This document shows positions 45,641-56,715 of a stretch of 64,000 nucleotides of DNA, piece after piece (the stretch's first letter is position 1; each line of letters starts with the position of its first letter). The notes under the pieces were generated by a model. It saw only the letters and a program-made list of their open reading frames with translations. It was not told where the DNA came from and made no database searches. Made by a program: the position numbers and the translations under genes. Where the stretch lies: positions 186,001 through 250,000 of the forward strand of contig OZ025855.1 in assembly GCA_964019425.1 (NCBI GenBank). The letters run 5' to 3'. The stretch is from Flectonema sp. DT1601. Taxonomy: Eukaryota; Euglenozoa; Diplonemea; Diplonemida; Diplonemidae.

Positions 45641-46859
45641 TCTGAAAAAAAAAAAGAAGAAAAAAAAAAAAAGACAAAATTATATTCCTTAATAATTAGT
45701 ATCTGTCGGCACTCTGTAACAAAAACATTGCTAACTGCCTTAAAAAACACAAATTTTTCAAAAAAATAAAAATAAATAAATAAATAAATAATAATAAATA
45801 TGAAGTTATTAATAAATAATAATGCGCTTCGTGAATTCTTTCGCAGTTTAACGCATTTTTTTTGCTCCGATATAAAAACATCGAAACCGATTTCGTAAAC
45901 AGAGAGAAGTACATTTTTTTTTTTCCTTCTAATTCAGATTAAGAGCCACTATTTATTTATCCCTGGGCGGTAGTGCTGTCAATCAGAATACAAAGGAATT
46001 ATCTGAATGGCGTTTCTATATAAGCCCCGTACACCAGATCCTAACGTGTTTGTCTGTCTGATTTCTCAGTCGGATGAGGAATTTAAGTGAAGTCCTATTT
46101 TCTGTGCTCATCTCTAAGCATTGGGATTTTTCGGGAAGGGGAAAAACCAATCGTTTTAAGCGATAAAAAGAAGTTTTTTTTTTTTTTTTGGCATCGCGTG
46201 CTCAAACTTTTTTTTTTTTTTTTTTTTTTTCTTTCTATTTACTTTTCTTAATATCTGTCTTTGGTTCGTGCACGGTTTTTTTGAAAAAAAAAAAGGGGGA
46301 AAGAAAAACAACTCACCAAAAAAAAAAAAAAAAAATTCAGTCAAAGATAACACCATCAACCGAAGTATGTAAACCGTCCAGAAACAGCATACTTGCAACC
46401 TTGCACATTACGAATCGTGGCTTGCGATTACAACCGGAGCTCAATGGCTAGTGCACACAGTCACTTTAAAATACCAACAACTTGAGAAGAACAACAGTTA
46501 AAATAAAACGACACCCACTAATCTAAAGATAAGTTCCTCTTAGAACACTATAAATGACAGCCAATAAGTTAATTTTAGAGACACAACTACAGACAAGTCC
46601 CCTAGTTGGAATACCGAAGTAGTTACTTCTCCACACTAAACAGGAATGGCTCGATTGAGTACAGAGAGGGGGAAGGGATGGGATGTTAAAGAACCAATTA
46701 GGATAAAACAGAAAAACCAAATTCGCTAAAAACCGCACAACGCGCGGAAGTTAAAACTGGGCAAGGAAAAAAAAAAAAAAAAAAACTTATAATAAATGAA
46801 CATCAGCACACAAGTAATAGCTTTTCGCATTGAAGTTAAGAAATACAAAAGAGAAACTA
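45641..46859. other. Gene-poor spacer
   Basis: Contains homopolymers (45661, 46174, 46208, 46317 and just before 46860 at 46768) and MITE copy 4. The 71- to 87-codon frames here are low-complexity or featureless and are not called. Confidence 0.5.
45931..46010. repeat. MITE-like hairpin element, copy 4
   Basis: 80 bp from AATTCAGATTAAGAGCC to TTATCTGAATGG. The ends are inverted (ATTCAGAT/ATCTGAAT) and the left arm matches the right arm of the copy at 55784-55894 (TTCAGATTAAGAGCCA, then TTTATTTAT). The centre is diverged. Confidence 0.55.
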
Positions 46860-47048
46860 CTACCAGAATACACAGAAAGCACCCACTGCTTTACTCCAAA
46901 GCTCCTTCACTATAGTTGGAACTCTAAAGAAGTATTCAGGTGTTGGGTATCGTTTCCTCGACAAGCTCTTAAACTTTAAACGGACGTTAAGTTCTATTTC
47001 TTGATCTTCAGGAGGAAGGTTCAACCAACTGCAACAGCCGCATGATAT
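46860..47048 (-). CDS. Candidate unassigned 3' exon
   Basis: After a CTTTTTAG acceptor-like site an open frame of 62 codons runs to TAG at 46860. It begins ISCGCCSWLNLPPEDQEIEL and continues with a balanced composition (RLKFKSLSRKRYP, then EYFFRVPTIVKELW), unlike the tract-driven frames nearby. It has no internal Met, so it needs an upstream exon. The PhyH gene just upstream could supply it by splicing out its last six codons (CCT|GTGGAT, phase 0, a weak donor). It could otherwise belong to an unrecognised small gene. I do not recognise the sequence. Confidence 0.4.
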   Translation of the reverse strand: MSCGCCSWLNLPPEDQEIELNVRLKFKSLSRKRYPTPEYFFRVPTIVKELWSKAVGAFCVFW

Positions 47049-47124
47049 CTAAAAAGTGTTCCTCCCTTTCTGAAGGTGCTATCACAATTCTTTTTTTTTT
47101 GAAAATAGCTAATTAACAGATTGT

Positions 47125-48102
47125 CTAAAAACCATTAGTGGTATCCACAGGATATGGCTTACGAATCCTTAGCTCAAAATCTTCTCTTTCTTGTTCATCC
47201 ATGTCATTGTATGCTGGGAAGTTCTTTTTAAGGTTGTCAATAATTAAGTTTGACGGAATTTTGTGTTGACCGATACCCCAAAGCCAAACACACTGCATAA
47301 TAGCTGAATTACGTCTCGTGTCGGAAATGTTTTTACCTCCCCTGTGAAGGAGTCCTCTATTAAAGACGAATAGATCACCTTGTTCTAATTTAACGTTCAT
47401 AAACTTTGGTTCCATTTCTGCAAGGAATTCAGGATCGTGACATTTGGCATCGAGATTTTTAATAGTTTGAGTTCCGGGAACTACTTCTGTTGAACCATTC
47501 GATTGGTCCATCGCATCGGATGCAATCAAAGCCTGAACTGAAAAGAATGGAAGGACGTGATTTCTTTGATACTCCGTAAAGTACTTTGAAAGATTATCTG
47601 GGTTGTTTTTCCAAAATTTACCAGAACCTACATGACATGGATAGTCGACATGTGACAGTTGCCGATCACCACCTGCTTCTATCCAATGCGTTGTGAAGGC
47701 ACCAATAGTACTAAAACCAAGAAGTGAATCAAGCACCCAATTAAATGTTTTATTATTTATCAGTTCCATTAGCATTTCAGGATTTTCTTCTGAAAGTCTT
47801 TCTAATAAATCATTTATGATGTATTTTGATTTTTGTTTTGGGTGTCGGTTGTGAGGGTTGTGCTCACCATGCAATAAGAAATTCTCACACCAAGTGTTGT
47901 AGTCATCCATCCATTTTTTGTCAAAGACTCCTTTTACACCAAAGCAACCAGTGTGATTAAAAAACACGTCGTACATCTCTTTTCTCATTTCAGGGGTATG
48001 AACATCTTCAGCATTATAAAAAGGAATACTTCCTTGTTGTAAGTATGCGGCTCCAGGACAATCCTCAGGGAGAATCATATCGCTGCAGCCTGAGTCAGAC
48101 AT
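47125..48102 (-). CDS. PhyH-type Fe(II)/2-oxoglutarate dioxygenase
   Basis: A 325-residue intron-free frame with the phytanoyl-CoA-dioxygenase fold. The iron-binding HxD is His151/Asp153 in LSHVDYPCHVG. The distal His253 (GLLHRGGKN) and Arg264 (DTRRNSAIM), which binds 2-oxoglutarate, follow at the right spacing. Strands such as FFSVQALIASDAMDQSNGST and TEVVPGTQ are typical of the family. Members hydroxylate fatty acyl-CoAs, ectoine, toxins or other small molecules; the substrate cannot be read from sequence. There is no peroxisomal targeting signal: the C-terminus is TTNGF unless the downstream exon candidate is used. GAAAACAG lies 21 bases before the ATG. Confidence 0.88.
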   Translation of the reverse strand: MSDSGCSDMILPEDCPGAAYLQQGSIPFYNAEDVHTPEMRKEMYDVFFNHTGCFGVKGVFDKKWMDDYNTWCENFLLHGEHNPHNRHPKQKSKYIINDLLERLSEENPEMLMELINNKTFNWVLDSLLGFSTIGAFTTHWIEAGGDRQLSHVDYPCHVGSGKFWKNNPDNLSKYFTEYQRNHVLPFFSVQALIASDAMDQSNGSTEVVPGTQTIKNLDAKCHDPEFLAEMEPKFMNVKLEQGDLFVFNRGLLHRGGKNISDTRRNSAIMQCVWLWGIGQHKIPSNLIIDNLKKNFPAYNDMDEQEREDFELRIRKPYPVDTTNGF

Positions 48103-48664
48103 GGTTTAAATTATTGGAAATCGCTGTTTTCAAAATAATAAAATATCACACAGTCATGGATCTGACCACTGAAACGACAGTCAGAGTTCGTTCCTTTACT
48201 CAAATTGATCTACCAAATGAAAGAACACAACACATATTAAATTGGACTATAAGCAGAGAGACTCTCAATATTCCCAGGATAGATAAATACAGAACAGAGA
48301 GCCGCCATTCAGAAGGGAATCCTGCGCGTTATTAGCAACACTGCAAGCGATTCTCACACAACAAAAACTTTAGAGAGGGGCAAGAACAAAGTGTTCTTCA
48401 CATACTACTAACACCACATGTCTTCGAACACAAGTACAAGTTACGTGTCTCCGATTTAATTCTATCACTGACTAAGATGGTGTATTGAATTTAAATAAAT
48501 AAAAAAAGCGTCGCACGACTCCAGCTTTAATCCTTTCATCGACCAGTGAATATATAGGGAAAACGATAGCCTAATCATAATAACAAAATATACCTTATTT
48601 TTGAGAATCGTATGGCTTGTGTGTCTCCAGTTATGTTCCTTTCATCGACCAGTTATTTATTTCA
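48103..48664. other. Intergenic spacer with a short direct repeat
   Basis: Contains two copies about 100 bases apart of a segment with CTCCAG, then TCCTTTCATCGACCAGT (48520-48547 and 48624-48652). No gene is recognised; the plus-strand frame at 48045-48335 is antisense or spurious. Confidence 0.5.
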
Positions 48665-49126
48665 CTAACATCCAATCACACCCTTACATTTAATTAGATT
48701 CGAGTCACCAACTTGTGTTGTTTTCTTTAGAGGACTGCGAGGATTCCTTTCAGAATGATATCCAACCTTCTTTCTCATTGAAGCTTTAAATGAAGTTTTA
48801 ATTGTAAGACAGTTGAGGTACGAAGTCAAACACATTTTCTCATGAAGTCCCATACACAATCTAGAGAATAGCCGTTGTCTTTCTCTGTTACTTATCTTTG
48901 TTAATTTATTTTTATCAATGTGGTGGCTTTGAAACATTTTCCAGCTTGGCATCTGACACCTACCGCAAGAAGCTTTATCGAGAAAACATTGAAGTTCCCA
49001 TTGCTCTCTTGTTTTTGGAGATGGTATTTCATAGTCAACCCTGACACCAGTCAGTTGATCTGCCAGTTGAGAAACCAGTACTCGATTTTGTGTATCGCGG
49101 TATTGTTCTTCTACTGTTAGTGACAT
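48665..49126 (-). CDS. Hypothetical basic protein
   Basis: I start this at the second Met (49126, MSLTVEEQYRDTQNRVLVSQ), giving 153 residues; an in-frame Met nine codons upstream sits next to a long A tract. The N-terminal ~45 residues are helical and acidic, then come CGRCQMPSWKMF and a basic stretch (RERQRLFSRL, SMRKKVGYHSERNPRSPLKK). There is a possible C-x2-C motif but no full zinc finger. I do not recognise the family. The frame is complex and free of homopolymers, so it is probably real. A GTAAGG near the end could be a donor. Confidence 0.5.
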   Translation of the reverse strand: MSLTVEEQYRDTQNRVLVSQLADQLTGVRVDYEIPSPKTREQWELQCFLDKASCGRCQMPSWKMFQSHHIDKNKLTKISNRERQRLFSRLCMGLHEKMCLTSYLNCLTIKTSFKASMRKKVGYHSERNPRSPLKKTTQVGDSNLIKCKGVIGC

Positions 49127-49557
49127 TATAATATCATTGTGTTCCGTGTGCATTTTCTTTTTTTTTTTTTTTTTTTTTTGTTAATCGAAAAAAAAAAAAA
49201 AAATACTGATTTGTTGAGTGAAGTTATAGTGTGTGTTGAAAACTGTGTAAAAAAAGCTTCACTTTTTCATTCATCAAAAAAAAAAAAAAAAAAAAAAATA
49301 CAATAAAAATAAATGAAACAGAATTTGTTAAAATGCTGCGAATGGACACAACAAACACATAACACGTCTCGTGTAAATACAGTCGTAAGTAGAAACTTAC
49401 TTGAGGCTAACAGTAGGCATGATAAGTACATGAACTAACATCTAGTGGTACAAAATAATACAAATAAAAAAAACATTTCAAGGAACAAGTAGAAACGTAT
49501 CCCCCAACGTTGTTATAATCGATAGCGCTTGAGATTGAGTGAACAAATCGAAGCGAA
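49127..49557. other. Intergenic spacer with homopolymers
   Basis: Poly-T at 49157-49180 and poly-A at 49188 and 49277-49300. Nothing else is seen between the ankyrin stop and the hypothetical gene's start. Confidence 0.6.
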
Positions 49558-52500
49558 TCAATCCAGTCCTTTACGACTATTGACTGAACTGATTGTTGTA
49601 TCCCTATCAGAGTTGGGATATCGATGACGGATTACTGCTGAAGCAGGGAATCGTTGCTTTCCAAGTTCACCAAAATCAATATTTACGTATCCAGATGTTA
49701 CTGTCAGCACCGTACCTGAAGCTCCCAATAATTTTTCATTTTGTTTGCAGCTTAGGACAGATTCTATAACGTGAGGAAGTAACCCTTCAGAGTTTGCATC
49801 TAACAACCAGTTTTGACAGTTGTCAGAAAGTTTCTTTGGACAAGAGTGGACTTGAACAGTCTTGCATTCCATCCAGTCTGAAATATGTTCGGGAATCTCA
49901 ACAGAACTTGACTGCAATGATAATAACAATTGAATCATACAAACATGACCACATTGGATCGCAATATCTAATGGCGTTTTATTAAAGCGATTCACTGCTG
50001 AAATGTCTGCTCCGTATTCTACCAGAACAGCTGCAGCAGCAACCTCATCATACTGACAGGCTATATGAAGAGGAGTGTTCGAACTCGTTGGGGTTATTGT
50101 TGCTACTGCTTTTGATGACATTAAGAGTTTTAATACAGACATATCAGCGCACATAGCAGAGCTACTCAAAGCTACGTGAAGTGGTAAAGTACCAACTGGT
50201 CGACTGGTATCATTATCAGGGTATGGTCGACTTCCGGGATTTCCAACTCTGCAATCTGGTTCGAAGGGATCCTGTCCTAACTTTATGAGAGCTAAAACAC
50301 CATCTGTGTTACCAATGACGGCTAACATGTGAATCGAACATATGGGAAATGTTGCAAGACTGACAGTGTATCCCGTCATGGATTTTTCCAAACAAAACAC
50401 AGAATTCATGTGCAATCTGTATGCAGCGATTTCAATAGGTAGGACACCCATGTTAGATTTTCTATTTGGATTACATCCTGCCTTCAGTAAGTGAGATATT
50501 GTAGTGAAGTAATTAAAGAACGCTGCGATATGAAGAGATGTCAAGTCTTCTCCGATGTCAGCTATCGACCCGATTCGAGAATGAATTACATTTCCATGAG
50601 ATAAAGACATAATAGCATTAAGGGATTCCTCAGTGTTGAATTTCGGATTCAACACTGCCGTGTGAATGGGTTTTAAAATAGATTGTAGTCGGTTGTCCCA
50701 TCTTTCCATTGCGAGGTCGACGATGAATCCGGTTGTAATTCGAACTATTTCATCGAAATTTGCCTCCTCAATCAGCTTGAAAATCCTCTTCTTTGCATAT
50801 ACAGCTGGTAACTTTAACTTACCAGGAGAGCTTTTAAGAAGGTGAACAACCTCAACATGTTCGTTGATAGCTGCGACTACTTCTGCGGTGTGACCGGCTT
50901 TGTTTGTGATTGTTAGATTTACCTGTTGCTCTCCTTTTAGAAACCTCACCACATTTAAGTGTCCTAATTCAGCCGCATGATGTAATGGTGTTCTTTTTTC
51001 ATTGTCTTGAGAGTTGAGGTTTGCAGTTGGTCTTAACCCTTCTCCAGACCAAACCAACACATGCATTATTTTCTCTAATCCTAACTTTGCTGCTATGTGA
51101 AGAGGGGTTATTCCTTGTAAGTTTCGCAAGTTCGAATCCGCTCCACGCTGGACCAACGCTCTGCAAATGTCAGATAATCCCTTCTGTGCTGCTGAATGAA
51201 GAGCTGTGTTTTTATACTTATCAGCGTGTCGGATGGTTGAAGAAGTTGCGATGCGTTTGATGATTTCTAATCCTCGTTCGCATGCGAAGGTTTCATGAGA
51301 AGAAATAATTTGAAGAAGACGTTGTCCATCAGCTGATTCAAAGTCTGCACTAACACCACTATTAAGAAACAATGCGACTCGGTCGAGATCACCGACCATA
51401 GCTGCAGCCTCTAAAAGACCTGAAGCAGCCCTCACTTGAGTTGGAAAATCAGATCTCTGAAGAGCACTATCAGTAATAGGTGACAACAGTAACACAACAT
51501 CAATTTGAAATGTATTGGCAGCTTTTTGTAATGGAGTGCATCCAATGTAATCGATGGCACTTGTTAGTTCTTTTATTATAATATTTGGTGTGTTTAGTAT
51601 CAATCTCGCAATGTCACGTTCACCTAATGCTGCTGCAATATGAAGAGGAGTCAGACGATCAGTATCAGCCGACGTAACTGTTTTTATAGTCAACAGTCGT
51701 GAGAGTATTGGCAATCCTTCTGGTGAAGAGAAATTCCCCGACTGGATTGCTACGTGTAAAGCTGTTTGCTTTTTTGAATCTAAAACTTCACAGTCTGCAC
51801 CCTTATCTAAAAGTAGCTGAATTACTGACAGATGCCCACCGGCAGTCGCACAGTGCAGAGGTGATGATGTACAAGAGTGTTGCTGCTCACTTTCACATGT
51901 GAATTCGTTGCCGAAATCTGATTCTTCTTGTCCAGGTTTGACTGGTATTCCTGCGATTGCAATGAAGTTTGGCTGCGCACCTAAATTCAGAAGCATTCTC
52001 ACAGCCTGTAATTTCCCTTTACCAGCAGCATGATGAAGAGGAGTAGCTCTCCTGAGATCACCTCGTTGAAGAGTCCGATGAGAAGCCAAAGAACTGAAGA
52101 CTTCAAAACCAAAAACAACATCCCAATCAGTAACTGTACACACTGAGATGTGTAAAGGTGTTTCCGCTAAATAATTAACAGCAGCAGTATCAGCTCCAAC
52201 AATAATAAGTTCATGAAGAAGGGAAATAGAACCACCTCTGGCTGTAATATGTAACGGTGTCTCACTCTTGATACCTTCAGATACACAACTAGGGTCAGCA
52301 CCGAGTGATACCAGTAGCTTTATAGCATCTTTCTTTCCTCTGTTCGCAGCCTCTAATAAGGCACTGTTTAATATTTGTTTTATCTCTGAAAAATTTTTCA
52401 AAAGTTGAATTATTTCGTTACTTATTACGAGTCCAATCTGAACACCAGAGTCATTCACATGGTATAGCACATTCTTTGTTGGCGACGTCGCTATCTCTAG

Positions 52501-55500
52501 TGCACAAGCATACAGCTTATCTCTAATAGCGTGCGCTATGTCAAACAATTCTCTTGTATGTTCGATTCCGTCTCGATGCGTTATTTTTGGTACAATGCTG
52601 CGAACGTATATCTGAAGGGACTCTTGGGGAGTTACTTCGCGGAGTTTAATATTCTGAGGCGAACAGAGGTCAGCAGACTTACTAGCAATAATCTGAAAGG
52701 AGGAACCACGAGCCATAATGACTTCATCACGACGTTGAAAACGAGAGCAAAATGCAACGCTTTTGATATTTTGACAAGACGATGTCTGTTGGATTTCTAA
52801 CAGCGCCGAGCAACGACGGATCTCATCAGAAGAGGGCGACGCATACGTGTAACTATCCCACCTTATTACGGAAGCATAATCATAATTCTTCAAATAAATC
52901 GTACTTCCCTTAAAGTACGTCATTTTAATGCCAGTATTAGCAGGTAACTTTAATATTGCTTGATCAGCGTACCACACTAAACTTTTAATTTGAGGTGCTA
53001 AAAATCCTTTCATAGTAACCTTTGGGATGTCAACAGGAACACTTCCCATTGTATTCTCTGAATGCAGTCTAATGCAGCTTTGATCTAAGTCATCAGTGAG
53101 TAACCATGGAGGGTGAATTCCTTCAGGATCTGGGTTCCAACACAGCTTCATGTTGGGTTTCTTGCCGTGTTTAAAAATTCCGTCCGCGTAGTTGTATTTC
53201 CCTCCCATCACCTTCATCGACGGTATTTCAATTTCGGGTTTGAATTCTCCGCGTTCGAACGCTGTTAGGGTTTTGTTTATGAGAGACTCGGGTTGATTAT
53301 CTACTGGTTGGCAAACCCGACGTAATTTAATCATATTCTTAGTTCCACATTGGAGAAATCTAACACTGCTGGATTCATTAAAGCTTAGAAGGAATACTTT
53401 TGATGGCGTATTCTTAGGTCTGTTGTGAGAATTACCTCTTCCTAGAGAATGTAAATCATTCTCATAAAATGATAACAGCTGAAGTGATTTCAAGCTTTGA
53501 ATGATACTATGTGGAGTGTACTCCCCGATAGCTGGGCTGGTGTCATTTAGGAAATCACGTAGTAAGGTAAAATTGAAATCAGATGGGTTGATCACAGTCG
53601 CCTGTGAGAACAACACATTCTGTTCTGGAACACCTACAGCTTCAGGTGAGAGGTGCGGGATGATCGATTTAATTTGTGAAATATCCGTTACTATTTTGCA
53701 ATTGCTAATATCTCTACCCTCCTCACTAACCTCAACAGCGACAGCAAGTTTTTCTTTTTGAATTGCTTTCGCACGAGCAGCATGAGCAGTTGGAGATCGC
53801 AATTTCTGATCGCCAATTGTCTTTTCAATACACGACAAAGACAAAATTTTATCGTTAACAAATGTTCGACCCATTTCACTTTGTACGATTTCGATGACCG
53901 GAGCCTTCGTCAGATCTAATAGTAATAACCTACCTTTGACATTATCATTTATTATTTTCTCAGAAGAATCAGTCTCCCACGTCATAATTAAAGTGTCATC
54001 TGTTAAGTATTTCCTTGCAAGACTTCCTGCTGTTGATAATAATATTGAATTCCAGACTTGAATAACACTAGTTGCTGAATCAATATTAGAATGACACGGA
54101 GCTGTGTCATCTTCTCGGTGACTTGCAATAGTTCTTAAAATATAATGTGGTAAGACGTATTTTGGTTTTGGTTGATTTTCCAATAAATCCAACAGTCTAT
54201 TGCTGATCGATGGAACAATTTGTTGTGGATTTAACACCGAATCACAGTCTTTTAGTATCTGTGAAAATACATCTTGTTCACCTCTCTGAATTTGAGTCAT
54301 TCTATACGAACAGCATTCCCAAATATTTTGATTTAAAACTGTTTCACTTGATCGGCTGTGGATGTATTCAATAACCCCAGATGGGGGTAACATTGTTAGA
54401 GGCATTGACTTGTTAAAAAGTTCATCTATGTCGGGAATCCATAATACACTTTCTGAAAGAGGTCCTAAGAGACTAACCGAATCGTGATTTCTATAAATTT
54501 GATCATATCTAACAAGGTAGAGTGTGTCTCCTCCGTATGATAAATTTCGTTGTAAGGGCATCTTGAAAACGTCGATTCCATGAATTGAGACGACAGAGAG
54601 AAGTTGTCCACAACCATACCGTCCAGAGCAATTGTCATTGCGAAATTCTTTTATAACAATCTCCCGATCAACGATCGAATGATTTTGTAATAATTCTTTC
54701 ACTGAATTGTCAGTCAAGTCGAGACCAGAAAGTCCATCTCGTCTTTGTCGATATCCTTCTTCTAAATCATTTGACTTCTTTAGTACCTTCCAACCTTCTT
54801 CAATCCAGGTACAGAATAAAGTATCAGTGTACACAACAGAACTCATTGTGTATAGGGGAAGTATGGTTTCAGGTGTGTATTTTTCAGAGTGTTTTTCCAT
54901 CATTAGCCTGCAATTACCGAACAGTGATTCTAATGGAGCAGAATCCCAAATGGGAACTTGACGTACGTCTTTCCAGTTCTTCATATTTCTGATAGTGCTC
55001 CATGCATTGTCGCACGGATTGTAGTTGGCATCGTATAAAAAAGGTTTTGTATCAGTTGAGCATTTTTGTAAGATGTCAATATGAGGATAAACAGTTTCAA
55101 CCCTGGTGATGACATCGCCACTGATTTCTTCAATTTCGAGAGTTGAGTCTGCATTTGGTGAAGAAGTTGATTGACAGTAATTAGAGATAACTCTTTCAAA
55201 GTCCCGTTTAGAGACCGTTTCTAAGAAAGATTGAATAACGAATTCAAAACACTTCACAACTGATACTCCAGAACAGAGTGATTTCATTACTTTTGTTAAA
55301 GATTTATGAATTCCTGAACCAGTTGATAAGACATCCGTATTTGCAATTTCATTTCGAGTTTCCAGCCAGGAAGCTATTTCTTTCACGGCATTGCAATCCG
55401 CATCTGCCGGCATTTCCTTCATAAAAGCGAGCAGCTCTGCAATTACAGTCAAACGTTCCCCAGACACATCTCGTGCTAAGGATGCTATCAGACAAATAGG

Positions 55501-55560
55501 ATTTCCAACAAGACTCTTTTTATCTTTACATCTCTTGTGTTGCTTTTCAGTGTCCGCCAT
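49558..55560 (-). CDS. 2000-residue ankyrin-repeat protein
   Basis: One uninterrupted exon of 2000 codons. The first ~1060 residues contain no family I recognise; they are mixed alpha/beta, with a conserved-looking centre around LPANTGIKMTYFKGSTIYLK. From ~1080 to ~1920 there are roughly 18 ankyrin repeats with clear TPLHIAA/TPLHHAA cores, some degenerate and some separated by insertions. A C-terminal SH3-like segment, GTVLTVTSGYVNIDFGELGK, resembles the MIB/HERC2 type and is related in style to the one ending the giant annexin-repeat protein. Such proteins are scaffolds; no catalytic motif is visible. The ATG directly follows a CTGAG that could be an acceptor. The absence of introns across 6 kb fits the local pattern of long intron-free 5' exons. 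Confidence 0.9.
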   Translation of the reverse strand: MADTEKQHKRCKDKKSLVGNPICLIASLARDVSGERLTVIAELLAFMKEMPADADCNAVKEIASWLETRNEIANTDVLSTGSGIHKSLTKVMKSLCSGVSVVKCFEFVIQSFLETVSKRDFERVISNYCQSTSSPNADSTLEIEEISGDVITRVETVYPHIDILQKCSTDTKPFLYDANYNPCDNAWSTIRNMKNWKDVRQVPIWDSAPLESLFGNCRLMMEKHSEKYTPETILPLYTMSSVVYTDTLFCTWIEEGWKVLKKSNDLEEGYRQRRDGLSGLDLTDNSVKELLQNHSIVDREIVIKEFRNDNCSGRYGCGQLLSVVSIHGIDVFKMPLQRNLSYGGDTLYLVRYDQIYRNHDSVSLLGPLSESVLWIPDIDELFNKSMPLTMLPPSGVIEYIHSRSSETVLNQNIWECCSYRMTQIQRGEQDVFSQILKDCDSVLNPQQIVPSISNRLLDLLENQPKPKYVLPHYILRTIASHREDDTAPCHSNIDSATSVIQVWNSILLSTAGSLARKYLTDDTLIMTWETDSSEKIINDNVKGRLLLLDLTKAPVIEIVQSEMGRTFVNDKILSLSCIEKTIGDQKLRSPTAHAARAKAIQKEKLAVAVEVSEEGRDISNCKIVTDISQIKSIIPHLSPEAVGVPEQNVLFSQATVINPSDFNFTLLRDFLNDTSPAIGEYTPHSIIQSLKSLQLLSFYENDLHSLGRGNSHNRPKNTPSKVFLLSFNESSSVRFLQCGTKNMIKLRRVCQPVDNQPESLINKTLTAFERGEFKPEIEIPSMKVMGGKYNYADGIFKHGKKPNMKLCWNPDPEGIHPPWLLTDDLDQSCIRLHSENTMGSVPVDIPKVTMKGFLAPQIKSLVWYADQAILKLPANTGIKMTYFKGSTIYLKNYDYASVIRWDSYTYASPSSDEIRRCSALLEIQQTSSCQNIKSVAFCSRFQRRDEVIMARGSSFQIIASKSADLCSPQNIKLREVTPQESLQIYVRSIVPKITHRDGIEHTRELFDIAHAIRDKLYACALEIATSPTKNVLYHVNDSGVQIGLVISNEIIQLLKNFSEIKQILNSALLEAANRGKKDAIKLLVSLGADPSCVSEGIKSETPLHITARGGSISLLHELIIVGADTAAVNYLAETPLHISVCTVTDWDVVFGFEVFSSLASHRTLQRGDLRRATPLHHAAGKGKLQAVRMLLNLGAQPNFIAIAGIPVKPGQEESDFGNEFTCESEQQHSCTSSPLHCATAGGHLSVIQLLLDKGADCEVLDSKKQTALHVAIQSGNFSSPEGLPILSRLLTIKTVTSADTDRLTPLHIAAALGERDIARLILNTPNIIIKELTSAIDYIGCTPLQKAANTFQIDVVLLLSPITDSALQRSDFPTQVRAASGLLEAAAMVGDLDRVALFLNSGVSADFESADGQRLLQIISSHETFACERGLEIIKRIATSSTIRHADKYKNTALHSAAQKGLSDICRALVQRGADSNLRNLQGITPLHIAAKLGLEKIMHVLVWSGEGLRPTANLNSQDNEKRTPLHHAAELGHLNVVRFLKGEQQVNLTITNKAGHTAEVVAAINEHVEVVHLLKSSPGKLKLPAVYAKKRIFKLIEEANFDEIVRITTGFIVDLAMERWDNRLQSILKPIHTAVLNPKFNTEESLNAIMSLSHGNVIHSRIGSIADIGEDLTSLHIAAFFNYFTTISHLLKAGCNPNRKSNMGVLPIEIAAYRLHMNSVFCLEKSMTGYTVSLATFPICSIHMLAVIGNTDGVLALIKLGQDPFEPDCRVGNPGSRPYPDNDTSRPVGTLPLHVALSSSAMCADMSVLKLLMSSKAVATITPTSSNTPLHIACQYDEVAAAAVLVEYGADISAVNRFNKTPLDIAIQCGHVCMIQLLLSLQSSSVEIPEHISDWMECKTVQVHSCPKKLSDNCQNWLLDANSEGLLPHVIESVLSCKQNEKLLGASGTVLTVTSGYVNIDFGELGKQRFPASAVIRHRYPNSDRDTTISSVNSRKGLD

Positions 55561-56678
55561 CTCAGAGTGATGTAATAGACAACTTTTTTAGTAATAGAGG
55601 TTCACAGCTGACATTGTTGTGTTTAAAAATTCTGCTTATATAAAAGCAAATTTTTTTTTAAAAACAAAAAAATAATAATAATAATTCACATTTTTACACA
55701 AATACATCCGAATAGTAGCATCCAGTAACTATATAATTTTCCTTAATGTTCCAAACCAAAAAAAAAAAAAAAAAATAACCCCACCATTCAGATAAGCCTT
55801 ATACTTTAGTTGATCACAGACAGTGATATTACCGTGCAAACATGGGGAAGTAGATTACTTAAAATAAATAAACTCTGGCTCTTAATCTGAACAGTTTTTC
55901 TTTTTTTTTTTTTTTTCCAACTTCTTCGATGCACAATAATAAAAAAAAAAAAAACTTCCAACGTAGCATGCTAGGGCCAAGATATGCGCCTGACGTGGGT
56001 GGAGTAGAGTTTTGTTTTATTTTGGAGCGCAACGCTTTCGGACTGCCCGCAGAATAACCGTCAGGAGGCAAAAGCAACTTGTACTCTGCTTACAATTTTA
56101 AAGACTACCAGTTTTCTCAGATAGAATTCTAGCAGACAAAGAAAGTAAAAGAACCGTACTAGCATGTGGTTTCATCCCGGTATTTAAAAAAAAAAAAAAA
56201 AAAAAAAAACATCACAGGAAGTGTCAGACAGATTAGTTAAGACACGTTTTTTGTGTCAAATTCCAAGCGAGGAATTTACGTCAGGATGCTTTTTTTTTCT
56301 GTTTAGCAAAAAAAAACTTGTCATATAAAAAAAAAAAAAAAAAAAATTAATAATAAATATAACAACTTAATAATCTCAACTCTAATTATAAAACAAACCG
56401 GCAGACTAATATTTTTATGATTAACTACCCAGTAGAAATAAGATTGAGCCTGACTACTCGAAAAGGAAGCCAGCAGACAGAAAAAAAATATGCGTTTTTT
56501 CATACGCAGTTATCTGGCAAAAAACACAACACAACTTTAGCATCTAATTCGATGAAAGTGATCACTATAATAAAAAAAACCGAAACTAAACAAACCCTAA
56601 CAACGGGCATGTGGTGAGATGTTACAAAAGATGTACGGCATCAAAGGAAAGACAAGGAAGCCCTATTTTGGGATTAAT

Positions 56679-56715
<37 letters not shown>

